A stretch of 64,000 bases of DNA, taken from the NCBI GenBank assembly GCA_964494205.1, contig CAZBRD010000004.1:62001-126000 (forward strand). The letters are read 5' to 3'. The number at the start of each line of letters is the position of its first letter. Within the stretch, counting starts at the first letter, position 1. The stretch is from JBBTCX01 sp964494205. GTDB taxonomy: Bacteria; Planctomycetota; Phycisphaerae; UBA1845. The notes under the pieces were generated by a model. It saw only the letters and a program-made list of their open reading frames with translations, was not told the origin of the DNA and ran no database searches. A program made the translations under genes and the position numbers. This document shows, piece after piece, positions 27,136 through 35,401 of this stretch.

Positions 27136-28653
27136 ATGATGTCGAAAACAAATGTTTGTCAGTGTCTGATTGGTGGTAAGTGGGTCGAGGCCCGTACAGA
27201 TCGAACATGCGAGGTTTGGAATCCATCGTCCGGCGAGGTGATCGCGCGAACGCCGTTGTGCGGGGCGGAGGATGTTGATCGTGCGGTGCAAGCGGCTGCG
27301 AAAGCGTTGCCGGCATGGCGTGAGACGCCAGCGCCTGACCGCGCGCGCATCATGTTTCGTTTTCGTGAACTGCTTAACGCGAATGCCGAGGAAATTGCGA
27401 AGTCGGTCACGCGCGAACACGGCAAGACGCTGGCTGAGTCGCGCGCGTCCATTCAACGCGGTATCGAAGTGGTTGAGTTCGCTTGCGGATTGCCATCGCT
27501 GCTTGTCGGAGAATCGATCGAGAACCTCGCGCCGAACGTCGACTGCGAGACGATTCGTCATCCGCTGGGAATCGTGGCGGGCATCACACCATTCAATTTC
27601 CCAGCCATGGTGCCGCTGTGGATGTATCCGATCGCGCTGGTCTGTGGAAACTGCTTCATACTCAAGCCATCCGAGCGCGTCCCGCTGACTTCGATGCGCA
27701 TCGCGGAGTTGGCGATGGAATCCGGCGTACCCGAAGGTGTACTGTCGGTCGTGCATGGCGGAAAGGATTGCGTCGATGCGTTGCTGACGCATCCGAAAAT
27801 CGCAGCCATTTCGTTCGTCGGTTCGACGCCGGTCGCGAAGCATGTCTATCAAACCGGTTCTGCCCACGGCAAGCGCGTGCAGGCTGCGGGCGGTGCGAAG
27901 AACCACATCATCATCATGCCTGACGCGGACATGGACGTGACCATCGCCGGTGTGCAAAGCTCAGCGTTTGGATGCGCGGGCGAGCGGTGCATGGCTGGCA
28001 GTTTGGCACTCGCGGTGGGCTCAGCCGCGGACGAAGTGATTGAACGTTTGGGCATGACCGTGTCGAAGATGACCGTTGGTCGAACGGACGGCGGAGCGAA
28101 TGTCGACATGGGGCCGGTTATCAGCCGCGCGCATGCTGAAAAGGTTCACAGTTACATCGAATCGGGCGAGCGCGAAGGCGCGGTGGCTGTGGTTGATGGC
28201 CGCAAGACGAAAGTCACCGACGGCGGCAATGGTTTCTTTGTCGGCCCAACCGTGCTTGATCGAGTAGCGCCGACGATGAAAGTCGCTCGCGAGGAGATCT
28301 TCGGGCCGGTGCTGCCGGTGGTTCGCGTGCAGTCGATCGAGGAAGCGATCGAATTAGGTACCAAGTGCGAGTTTGGCAACGGTGCGGTGATTTACACGAA
28401 GAGCGGTCGGGCTGCACGTGAGTTCAAACACCGTTTCAACGCGGGCATGATCGGCATCAACGTGGGCGTGCCCGCGCCGATGGCCTGGTTCCCGTTCACC
28501 GGCTGGAACGCGTCGTTCTTCGGCGACCTGCACATTCAGGGTCGCGAGGGCATGATGTTCTACACACAACAGCGCATGACGATGACCCGCTGGCCGGAAT
28601 CGAAGACGGTGGATACGCATGATCCGGTGTGGCGGCCGGGAAGAAGCATATAA
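27136..28653 (+). CDS. mmsA: CoA-acylating methylmalonate-semialdehyde dehydrogenase
   Basis: 505 residues. An aldehyde dehydrogenase with the family-specific stretches GVVAGITPFNFPAMVPLWMYPIALVCGNCFILKPSERVPLT (given here by its key TPFNFPAMVPLWM), GAKNHIIIMPDAD, FGCAGERCMAGS (catalytic Cys) and the C-terminal MTRWPES. It lacks the usual general-base Glu in the GGKN region, as CoA-dependent members do. Converts methylmalonate or malonate semialdehyde to propionyl- or acetyl-CoA in valine, inositol or pyrimidine breakdown. The nearby cytosine permease/deaminase genes make a pyrimidine link conceivable but unproven. Tandem ATG at 27136 and 27139. Confidence 0.93.
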   Translation: MMSKTNVCQCLIGGKWVEARTDRTCEVWNPSSGEVIARTPLCGAEDVDRAVQAAAKALPAWRETPAPDRARIMFRFRELLNANAEEIAKSVTREHGKTLAESRASIQRGIEVVEFACGLPSLLVGESIENLAPNVDCETIRHPLGIVAGITPFNFPAMVPLWMYPIALVCGNCFILKPSERVPLTSMRIAELAMESGVPEGVLSVVHGGKDCVDALLTHPKIAAISFVGSTPVAKHVYQTGSAHGKRVQAAGGAKNHIIIMPDADMDVTIAGVQSSAFGCAGERCMAGSLALAVGSAADEVIERLGMTVSKMTVGRTDGGANVDMGPVISRAHAEKVHSYIESGEREGAVAVVDGRKTKVTDGGNGFFVGPTVLDRVAPTMKVAREEIFGPVLPVVRVQSIEEAIELGTKCEFGNGAVIYTKSGRAAREFKHRFNAGMIGINVGVPAPMAWFPFTGWNASFFGDLHIQGREGMMFYTQQRMTMTRWPESKTVDTHDPVWRPGRSI

Positions 28654-28702
28654 GGCCCCAACCTGATTGTCCGTATGGTCCCGAGAGCGCAAGGAGTTTT
28701 TC

Positions 28703-29215
28703 ATGGACAAGGCCACGTTCTGGAAGATCATGGACACGTCACGGTCGCACGCCAACGGTGACCTTGATAGACAATTAGAACTACTCCATCGCGAGCTCAA
28801 TAAATGCGATCCCGACGAAATCGTGAGCTTCGCCCGGATTTTCGACGAGTATTGGGTTCGCGCGTACACACATGAACTTTGGGGAGCCGCATACATCATC
28901 GGCGGCGGATGCAGCGATGACGGGTTTATGGATTTTCGGGGTTGGCTGATTTCCAAAGGGGAGGCGGTCTATGAGGCGGCCATGAGAAACCCGGAGACTC
29001 TCGCCGCAGTCGTCACCGAAGAGGATGGAGACGGCCAGTTCGAGGGATTTCATTATGCCGCATGGAAGGCGTGGGAACAGAAAACCGGAAATGATATGGA
29101 TGATTTCCCCGATTCTGGGCTAAAGAGCCCCGATGAACCGACAGGCGAACCCTGGTCTGACGAGAGCGATGATCTGGCGAGACGGTTTCCCAAACTGTCG
29201 CGAAAGTTTGATTAG
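28703..29215 (+). CDS. DUF4240-type protein
   Basis: 170 residues. The start ATG 28703 has AAGGAG six bases upstream, so the longer open frame from 28667 is not used. The opening (DKATFWKIMDTSRSHANGD) and the FDEYWVRAYTHELWGAAYIIGGGCSDDGFMDFRGWL region match what is known of DUF4240, a small family of unknown function often found near immunity-like or polymorphic-toxin genes. No toxin is visible here. The tail is acidic and probably disordered. Confidence 0.75.
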   Translation: MDKATFWKIMDTSRSHANGDLDRQLELLHRELNKCDPDEIVSFARIFDEYWVRAYTHELWGAAYIIGGGCSDDGFMDFRGWLISKGEAVYEAAMRNPETLAAVVTEEDGDGQFEGFHYAAWKAWEQKTGNDMDDFPDSGLKSPDEPTGEPWSDESDDLARRFPKLSRKFD

Positions 29216-29322
29216 AACTGGGAATAGCTGGGAGGATCTTCTGCCCGCATCGGACCCGGCAGAATCACGCATCGCAGCGAGAAATAATCAACGGATAATA
29301 GTCGTCCTACGAGTGACAGTCG

Positions 29323-30855
29323 ATGGCATCGAATCAATTCGGTACGGCAGCGTTTCAACCCCTTGCCAAACGTGTAAATGTTTCCAACGGCATACACGAA
29401 CTCACGCAGGACCTGTCGCATTGCGACCACTACAGCGCCGACATGGCTCCCACCACCATTGCGCAGCGGCGTTGGGGCACCAAGGACATCGCGGCTCTTT
29501 GGATTTCGATGGCTGCGTGCATTCCGACGTACACACTTGCCTCTTCACACATCAATAACGGAATGAACTGGTGGCAGGCGGTGCTGGCCATTTTCATCGG
29601 TAACATCATCGTTCTGATTCCGATGATCCTCAACGCCCACGCGGGCACGAAATACGGCATTCCGTTTCCGGTGTATTGTCGATCGTCGTTTGGGATCGTC
29701 GGGGCCAATATCCCGGCGTTGCTGCGTGCGCTGGTGGCCTGCGGCTGGTTCGGCATTCAGACATGGATCGGCGGCGAAGCGATCTTCATGATACTTGCTG
29801 TCTTTTTCCCAAGCTGGGCGGCCGCCCCCAAATCAATTCTTGGAATTAGCGCGCCGCAGCTCATCTGCTTCCTGTTTTTCTGGTCGATCAACATGATCGT
29901 GATCTATCGTGGAATCGAGTCCATTCGACTCCTTCTCAATATCAAAGCGCCGCTGCTGATTGTGCTGGGGTTGTTGCTGCTTGCGTGGGCTTATCGTGAG
30001 GCAAATGGATTCGGGCCCATCCTCAGCCAGCCGTCGAAGTTCGCAGTCGGCGGCGAAAAAGAAGGGCAATTCTGGCTGTTCTTTTTTCCGGCGTTGACAG
30101 CCAGCATCGGTTTTTGGGCGACGCTCTCGCTGAATATTCCTGACTTCAGCCGCTATGCGTTTTCGCAGCGCGATCAAATGGTTGGGCAGGCGCTGGGACT
30201 TCCGACGACGATGGGCCTTTATTCCTTCATCGGTGCAGCGGTTACGTCGGCTACCGTGGTGATCTATGGCGAAGCGATTTGGGACCCGGTCGTTTTGCTA
30301 GCGAAGTTTAAGAGTCCCGTTGTACTTACGATTTCGATGTTCGCCTTGTGTCTCGCGACGCTGGCTACGAACCTGGCAGCGAATGTCGTGAGCCCAGCCA
30401 ACGATTTCGCGCACGTTTGGCCAAAGCGTATTTCATTTCGCATCGGCGGACTAATCACTGGCGTCATTGGCATACTAATTATGCCGTGGAAACTCTACGC
30501 CGATCCGACCGGCTACATTTTTCGATGGTTGATTGCCTATTCCGCACTGCTCGGTCCACTGGGCGGCATTTTGATCGCAGATTACTTTGTCATCCGCCGC
30601 ACGCGACTTGATTTGGCCGGCCTTTATGAACGTGGCGGGCCGTATTGGTACACCGGCGGTTTCAACCCGCGCGCGATCATCGCGTTGTTGCTTGGAATCG
30701 CCCCCTGTGCGCCGGGGTTTCTGGGAACAGTGCGTTGGGTTGAAGGCGTGCCCGACATCTGGATGCAGCTGTATAGTTATGCGTGGTTTATCGGGTTCTT
30801 TGCTTCTTTCGGCTTGTACATCGTATTGATGCGTGTCGGCCGCGTGTCGGCGTGA
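29323..30855 (+). CDS. NCS1-family nucleobase:cation symporter
   Basis: 510 residues with about 12 membrane segments. Family hallmarks: the N-terminal QRRWGTKDIAALWISMAACIPTY, the KYGIPFPVYCRSSFGIVGANIPALLRA stretch, SLNIPDFSRYAFSQRDQMVGQ, and NLAANVVSPANDF. NCS1 proteins import cytosine, allantoin, hydantoins, uracil or thiamine precursors with H+ or Na+. A cytosine-deaminase-like gene lies about 0.6 kb downstream on the opposite strand, which favours cytosine as substrate, though the two are not in one operon. Confidence 0.9.
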   Translation: MASNQFGTAAFQPLAKRVNVSNGIHELTQDLSHCDHYSADMAPTTIAQRRWGTKDIAALWISMAACIPTYTLASSHINNGMNWWQAVLAIFIGNIIVLIPMILNAHAGTKYGIPFPVYCRSSFGIVGANIPALLRALVACGWFGIQTWIGGEAIFMILAVFFPSWAAAPKSILGISAPQLICFLFFWSINMIVIYRGIESIRLLLNIKAPLLIVLGLLLLAWAYREANGFGPILSQPSKFAVGGEKEGQFWLFFFPALTASIGFWATLSLNIPDFSRYAFSQRDQMVGQALGLPTTMGLYSFIGAAVTSATVVIYGEAIWDPVVLLAKFKSPVVLTISMFALCLATLATNLAANVVSPANDFAHVWPKRISFRIGGLITGVIGILIMPWKLYADPTGYIFRWLIAYSALLGPLGGILIADYFVIRRTRLDLAGLYERGGPYWYTGGFNPRAIIALLLGIAPCAPGFLGTVRWVEGVPDIWMQLYSYAWFIGFFASFGLYIVLMRVGRVSA

Positions 30856-30926
30856 ACTTAGGGCGGCACTTTGTCCCGACTCGCCTGCCGACTTACCCCC
30901 CAACGTTTATTAAGGTACGCCCGATC

Positions 30927-31337
30927 TTACCCAGCCAATTCCATTATCTCTGGGCTTGGATCCCACTCGACTTCTGAGGGAAGACAAATGAACAGCACTC
31001 CTCCGAACACTCTCTCCCAATGTCCACCTTGCTCTGTCACACGATCCAGCAACGCTGTCGTAGTTAGTTTCTCGACAACATCTTGAGGAAGTAACCACGA
31101 ATAGGTACGCCAATTTGATTTTTCAACAACCCGAAGGAATCGGAGTTTTCCCCCATCAAGTCGTTCAGCCTCAAAGATGTCTCGAAAAGAAGCCGAGTCG
31201 ACCATAAGCGGCACGCTGTCGAGCCGATACAACGCTGGTCCAATTTCGGTCACCAGAGCACCAATAGTGGTTGAATCTTGCGGAAACTCAATCATTGTTT
31301 CGCCGTCATCGAAATTAAGCGTTACGTGAAGATCCAT
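30927..31337 (-). CDS. Hypothetical protein, possibly DUF4265
   Basis: 136 residues, soluble, mixed alpha/beta by composition. The order YRLDSVPLMVDSASFRDIFEAE...GKLRFLRVVEKSNWRTY resembles DUF4265 proteins (short strand-rich proteins of unknown function), but the match is from memory. ATG 31337, no strong ribosome binding site. AT-richer than its neighbours. Confidence 0.6.
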   Translation of the reverse strand: MDLHVTLNFDDGETMIEFPQDSTTIGALVTEIGPALYRLDSVPLMVDSASFRDIFEAERLDGGKLRFLRVVEKSNWRTYSWLLPQDVVEKLTTTALLDRVTEQGGHWERVFGGVLFICLPSEVEWDPSPEIMELAG

Positions 31338-31431
31338 CGCTCTTGACTCAAAGAGTTCGGCCTGGACTCGCCAATCTAGAACCCATCAGGTGACTATCGT
31401 TCCGAGGCGCATGCTTGCTAGGAATTTCGGT

Positions 31432-31869
31432 TTACTCCCCAATATCCTCATTCCACAATTCCGGTCGTTTCGCAATGAACTCCCGCATCAGCGCGATGCA
31501 CTCAGCGTCTTGCAGAATAGTTAGCTCAACTCCGCGCGAACGCACGTAATCTTCCGGCCCTTGAAACGTTTGATTTTCGCCGATGATGATGCGGGGAATC
31601 TTGTAGAGCAGGGCCGTGCCGCTGCACATATCGCACGGTGATAATGTTGAGTAGAGCGTGGCGCGTTGGTAGTCGCGGGCTTTCAGTCGTCCGGCGTTTT
31701 CGAGGCAATCCATCTCCGCGTGCAGGATGGCGCTTCCTTGTTGCACTCGGCGGTTGTGCCCGCGACCGACGACTTTGCCGTCGATGACCAGTGCGGAGCC
31801 AATCGGGATACCGCCCTCAGCCAGACCGGCACGGGCTTCTTCGATTGCGACTTGCAGAAATGGGTCCAT
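31432..31869 (-). CDS. Cytosine-deaminase-like enzyme of the yeast Fcy1 type
   Basis: 145 residues. Zinc-site motifs ILHAEMDCLENAGR and TLSPCDMCSGTALLYKIPRIIIGEN are present; the end WNEDIGE matches the C-terminus remembered for yeast cytosine deaminase (WFEDIGE). These are small enzymes of the CDA fold, unrelated to the large amidohydrolase CodA of E. coli. They convert cytosine to uracil and ammonia. The start ATG 31869 has CAGGAG seven bases upstream, so the longer frame to 31896 is not used. The NCS1 permease nearby fits a cytosine-salvage role. A guanine- or other nucleoside-deaminase activity cannot be excluded. Confidence 0.85.
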   Translation of the reverse strand: MDPFLQVAIEEARAGLAEGGIPIGSALVIDGKVVGRGHNRRVQQGSAILHAEMDCLENAGRLKARDYQRATLYSTLSPCDMCSGTALLYKIPRIIIGENQTFQGPEDYVRSRGVELTILQDAECIALMREFIAKRPELWNEDIGE

Positions 31870-31946
31870 GCGAATCTCCTGTTGTTTGGCCATCAACCGT
31901 CAACATAGATCGATGGTCTTTCAACAGGATAATTGCAAGGCCGCTG

Positions 31947-31968
31947 ATTCGCGAGCTAGATCGCGAAT
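31947..31968 (-). terminator. Perfect hairpin after the lipoprotein gene
   Basis: ATTCGCGA, six-base loop, TCGCGAAT: a perfect eight-base stem starting nine bases past the lipoprotein stop codon. No T-tract follows, so it may stabilise the mRNA end rather than terminate transcription. Confidence 0.4.
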
Positions 31969-31976
31969 GTCGAGCG

Positions 31977-34259
31977 TCAGTCTGGCAGGATAATTCCCAG
32001 CGGCGGCAATACGTCGGTGAAATCTTCTGAGACGCGAATCCAATCCGCGCCGGGGTAGACACGGCGGGTGTCGCCGGGGAACGGTGCGGTCGGGTTCAGC
32101 GCTTCTGCAGCCGTGTAGCAGCGGCGCCACGGTTCCGTCGTGTAGTGCCACCAACCATCGGGGGTGACGAAGAGCTCGTCCTGCATCTTGTCGAGGCCGA
32201 CGGTGTCAATCATCGCCTGACGTTCCGGACCGTCGGTAGGTGTGTTCCAATCGTTCCACGCCGCATAAGCGACCATGAATTTTGAATTGGGTACGGCATC
32301 TCTGACCGCAATTGTCAGCGCCGTCGATTGGGCTAGTCGATCGGGGAACATTTCCCAATCGTGAAGCACGTTGGGCAACCACCACCAGTACTCAATGCCG
32401 GACTCGCGAAGCGGCGCGAGCGCGTCGTACAGGGCGTCATAGTCGATTGTCGCCATGTTGAGGTGGAACGGTTCTAAGACCGCTTCATTTTCCAATACCA
32501 CGATGTTGATACCGGTATGGTCCACGACGTGCTGTGCGGCCACGGCGACTTCTTGCCAAGCTTCCGCGTTGGTGAAGTCGTAGCGGTCAGGTTCAAAGGG
32601 CGCCGCTCCCGGAATATTTGTCGGTTTGAAGCCGCCAATGATGCGCATTCCCGGTGGACGGTGGGTCATCAAGTTGGGATACAAATCGTCCACGTTTTGA
32701 ATGATCGTCGTAATAATCGCCTGATTGGTGACCTGCGACCAGTTATCCAAGCCGACCATCGCAAAATCAAAAATGGTCATTCCGGGCTCCGCGCCCTCAG
32801 CCGGCGTGTAGAACTCAAGCGCTTGGTTGGCCGGCGCGTTTACCTCATGCCACGGAAGCAGAGCCTTGTCTACTCGAATCGTGATCGTTGCTGTGGCTGA
32901 TTCGTACAGCTGATCCGCCGCATGAAACTCGATCGTCGTGGTGCCTTCAAAGCCGGGATTCGGAATGAAGTCGATGAAAGACGATTGCGGGGTGTCCAGA
33001 ATGATCGGGCCAAGTGACCCGCCGGTCGGCGGCGTATCGATGACGAACGACAACGAGTCGCCATCTTCGTCGGTACCTACCAGCGGAATACGAATCGCCC
33101 GGCCAACCTGTCCAAGCCAAACACTGCTTTGCACTTCGGGCGGGCGACCGTTCGCGAGCACGTTCAACGAAATCGTGCCGACGTTGGACTCCGACTGACC
33201 ATCTGTGGCCACAAATGAAAACACATCCGAACCGTCGTAACCCGGATCAGGAATGTATGTCACGGTCGCCGAATCCAAACCGCTGTTGTCGATGGGCCCG
33301 AGCGTTCCTTTCAGGGGCTCGTCTGCGATGAAGAACGTGAGATTGTCGTTATCGGGATCGGTGCCGCTTAGTGTGATCGTGACTGGCTGCATGCTGCTTA
33401 CTGTAAAGGACTGATCAAGAACGACCGGTGTAGTCTCACCATTCGCGGGAGCGAGGAAGGGGTCGACGAGGATCGTAACTTGATCCGAATCCTCCAGAGG
33501 TTCCTGCGAAATGACCAGCACAAACGTGAGGAGATCCGGTGCGGCCAGCATCGGCGCGGTAAACGTAACGATCGCCGCATCATAGGCGCTGAGTTCAACC
33601 GGTGTTCCTGATGTCTGGTACCAGGAGTATTTCATCAGGTCATGGTTACCGTGACTGTTGGAACCATCGAGCGTCACCCCATCGCCGCTTATCACCGATT
33701 GATCTTGCCCTGCATCGGCGTTGAAACCAGTGTCGGCCTCGCTTGGATCGTTGGGGTTATCCGCATCCGGTCCCGGCGTGACGCTGATGCCGGTGGTTCC
33801 GTTGCCGTCGATTGAGAGCGTAAGGATGCTCGTATTGATGAGCGTTGGACCAAGGGGCAATTCGGCCGTCAGTTGGACTTCGTAGTTGCCCGCCCAGGGA
33901 TACGTGTGCACGACATGCGGGCCGTTCGCGGTGCGACCGTCGCCGAGCTTCCATCGAAATGAGACGCCCGCCAGCGGCACATCAGGACCGAGCACGGCAT
34001 CAAATTCGATCTTGAGGGGATCACAGCAAAAGGACGGTAGAGCTTCAAAATAAAGTGATCCGGCTGCGCTGATGACGTCATCCGAGGGATCGTCATCGAT
34101 ACCGCCGCCGAGCGTATCGCGCGGGTCGTCCGAGGTGCCACCGGATGGTGCGGGCACACATCCGGAATGGATCGAAAGGCCAAGAACTAACGTTCCGAAA
34201 ACGCAGACAAATGAGGCCCTGCGAATGGAAGCGAGCGCGCAGTGAATCTTCGGTCGCAT
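31977..34259 (-). CDS. Large secreted lipoprotein with PKD and cadherin-like domains and a barrel-like C-terminus
   Basis: About 760 residues. Signal peptide with lipobox HSGC (Cys about 34) followed by a Gly/Asp-rich linker. A PKD-type domain (about 70-155, with FRWKLGDGRTANGPHVVHTY) is followed by a second Ig-like domain (about 180-270), then two cadherin-like repeats containing DPDNDNLTF and DEDGDSLSF. The last 280 residues look like a TIM-barrel hydrolase (NIVVLENEAVLEPF, YWWWLPNVLHDWEMF, WNDWNTPTDG) with no family recognised. Surface or periplasmic, perhaps polysaccharide-directed. ATG 34259 has GAGGGGAA just upstream; a MKRGER extension to 34277 is less likely. Confidence 0.8.
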   Translation of the reverse strand: MRPKIHCALASIRRASFVCVFGTLVLGLSIHSGCVPAPSGGTSDDPRDTLGGGIDDDPSDDVISAAGSLYFEALPSFCCDPLKIEFDAVLGPDVPLAGVSFRWKLGDGRTANGPHVVHTYPWAGNYEVQLTAELPLGPTLINTSILTLSIDGNGTTGISVTPGPDADNPNDPSEADTGFNADAGQDQSVISGDGVTLDGSNSHGNHDLMKYSWYQTSGTPVELSAYDAAIVTFTAPMLAAPDLLTFVLVISQEPLEDSDQVTILVDPFLAPANGETTPVVLDQSFTVSSMQPVTITLSGTDPDNDNLTFFIADEPLKGTLGPIDNSGLDSATVTYIPDPGYDGSDVFSFVATDGQSESNVGTISLNVLANGRPPEVQSSVWLGQVGRAIRIPLVGTDEDGDSLSFVIDTPPTGGSLGPIILDTPQSSFIDFIPNPGFEGTTTIEFHAADQLYESATATITIRVDKALLPWHEVNAPANQALEFYTPAEGAEPGMTIFDFAMVGLDNWSQVTNQAIITTIIQNVDDLYPNLMTHRPPGMRIIGGFKPTNIPGAAPFEPDRYDFTNAEAWQEVAVAAQHVVDHTGINIVVLENEAVLEPFHLNMATIDYDALYDALAPLRESGIEYWWWLPNVLHDWEMFPDRLAQSTALTIAVRDAVPNSKFMVAYAAWNDWNTPTDGPERQAMIDTVGLDKMQDELFVTPDGWWHYTTEPWRRCYTAAEALNPTAPFPGDTRRVYPGADWIRVSEDFTDVLPPLGIILPD

Positions 34260-34566
34260 TCTTTCCCCTCGTTTCATGACCCTCGAATCAACGCGTGGCG
34301 ACAACTACTCAAATACCACGCGTCGCGCTCGCTTGGGTCGTCCTACGGCCGCTTCAAGCCGCAAAGATGCGATTTCTTATCGCACTTGACATCGACTTGC
34401 AATAATCCCGTTAACAGGCGATGCTTACCTATTTTAACAAGTGTACAATTTGTTGGATTGAATTCGGAAGTTGCAGGTGAGCCAATTCAACCGATTTGTA
34501 CGGACAGAAGGCAAATTCGTGATATGCGCGGAGCATGAGCTCTCTGAGTTTCCGGAACCGCCGATC
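34260..34566. other. AT-rich intergenic gap
   Basis: 307 bases between the PilZ stop and the lipoprotein start. It contains a small GCGAT-TTCTT-ATCGC hairpin (about 34369-34383) and AT-rich stretches that could hold the lipoprotein promoter on the minus strand, but no -35/-10 pair stands out. Confidence 0.5.
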
Positions 34567-34959
34567 TTACGATTCTCTTGGCGCCGGGCTCAGAAACTCT
34601 GCTCCGATAAGGAACCCCTTTAGGCCGATCGTGGCATGGCAAACCTTCGCCCCCACCCACAACGTCGGCGATTCATCGGACCAACCCCGGATGAAAACGA
34701 TCGAATGAAGTGGAATGTCCTTGCGTGACCAGAAGGCGACACCACCGCCCGATATGTTGTGCATGGTGGCTGGTGCGATTCCCGCTGTCTGGTGCGGATC
34801 AACGGTGAATTCCAACGGCAACGCAGCGTTGTATCGCGACCAGCCGCGCTTGCCGGGATAGGTGTCGGGTTCGCCCATGTCGCGGGCCAATTCGACGAGC
34901 TGCAAGACTTGCTCGGCTTCTTCGACCATTCCGATTCGCATCGTTTGAGTGAGTGTCAT
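34567..34959 (-). CDS. PilZ-domain protein (c-di-GMP receptor)
   Basis: About 130 residues from ATG 34959 (MTLTQTMRIGMVEEAEQ). It shows the two PilZ ligand motifs: RGWSR (RxxxR) and HNISGGGVAF ((D/N)xSxxG), then a strand pattern ending GLKGFLIGAEF. PilZ domains bind cyclic di-GMP, so this is a possible reader of the signal made by the GGDEF protein at 4610-7243. The frame is open up to 35172, but that part is Arg/Cys-rich and unlike a protein. No strong ribosome binding site at 34959. Confidence 0.82.
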   Translation of the reverse strand: MTLTQTMRIGMVEEAEQVLQLVELARDMGEPDTYPGKRGWSRYNAALPLEFTVDPHQTAGIAPATMHNISGGGVAFWSRKDIPLHSIVFIRGWSDESPTLWVGAKVCHATIGLKGFLIGAEFLSPAPRES

Positions 34960-35401
34960 GAGTTTACTACGCGCGATGACCGCGAAAGGTTGAAAGACCA
35001 ACGACCATTGAGTGTAAAGTGTATTTCGGCAGAGAGATGCATTAACTCGCGATAGTTCCATTGGTTTGCGGACCATTGTGCTCAAGTTGCAATGGTGGCC
35101 ATTGCAGGCGACATATCGGAACGTTTCTTTTCGGCCTGCCCTTCGAACGCGTCTCGTGCCACCGCGCGGCACTCATGTTATTGACCGCCTTGTGCGACAA
35201 AGCCCGCCCATGTGCTGACCGCTTCACAAGAACCGTTTGACCATCGCACATTGGAACAGTTCATTGCGTGATTCGCCGATTTCTCGATACCGATGATGCA
35301 AGTAGTTTTGCAGACGGTTTTGGGACTGAACACGACGAGACACTGCGAACGGTGGTTCATCGTGTTCAGTTCAGCAGATTAGGCCGGGTCGGAGGATTCG
35401 A
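34960..35401. other. Divergent intergenic region
   Basis: 442 bases between the PilZ and AAA+ ATPase genes. The only clear structure is the 11-bp inverted repeat at 35325-35370 near the ATPase start. The frame upstream of PilZ stays open to 35172 but looks non-coding. Confidence 0.5.
35325..35370 (+). promoter_or_regulatory. 11-bp inverted repeat upstream of the AAA+ ATPase
   Basis: ACTGAACACGA at 35325-35335 and TCGTGTTCAGT at 35360-35370 are exact reverse complements 24 bases apart. They end 31 bases before the ATPase start, with GGAGG (35391-35395) between. Candidate operator pair or long hairpin in the 5' leader. Confidence 0.55.

Noticed and set aside
34960..35172. N-terminal extension of the PilZ protein
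   Set aside because: The frame is open but its composition (Arg/Cys/His-rich) and lack of a ribosome binding site favour the start at 34959.
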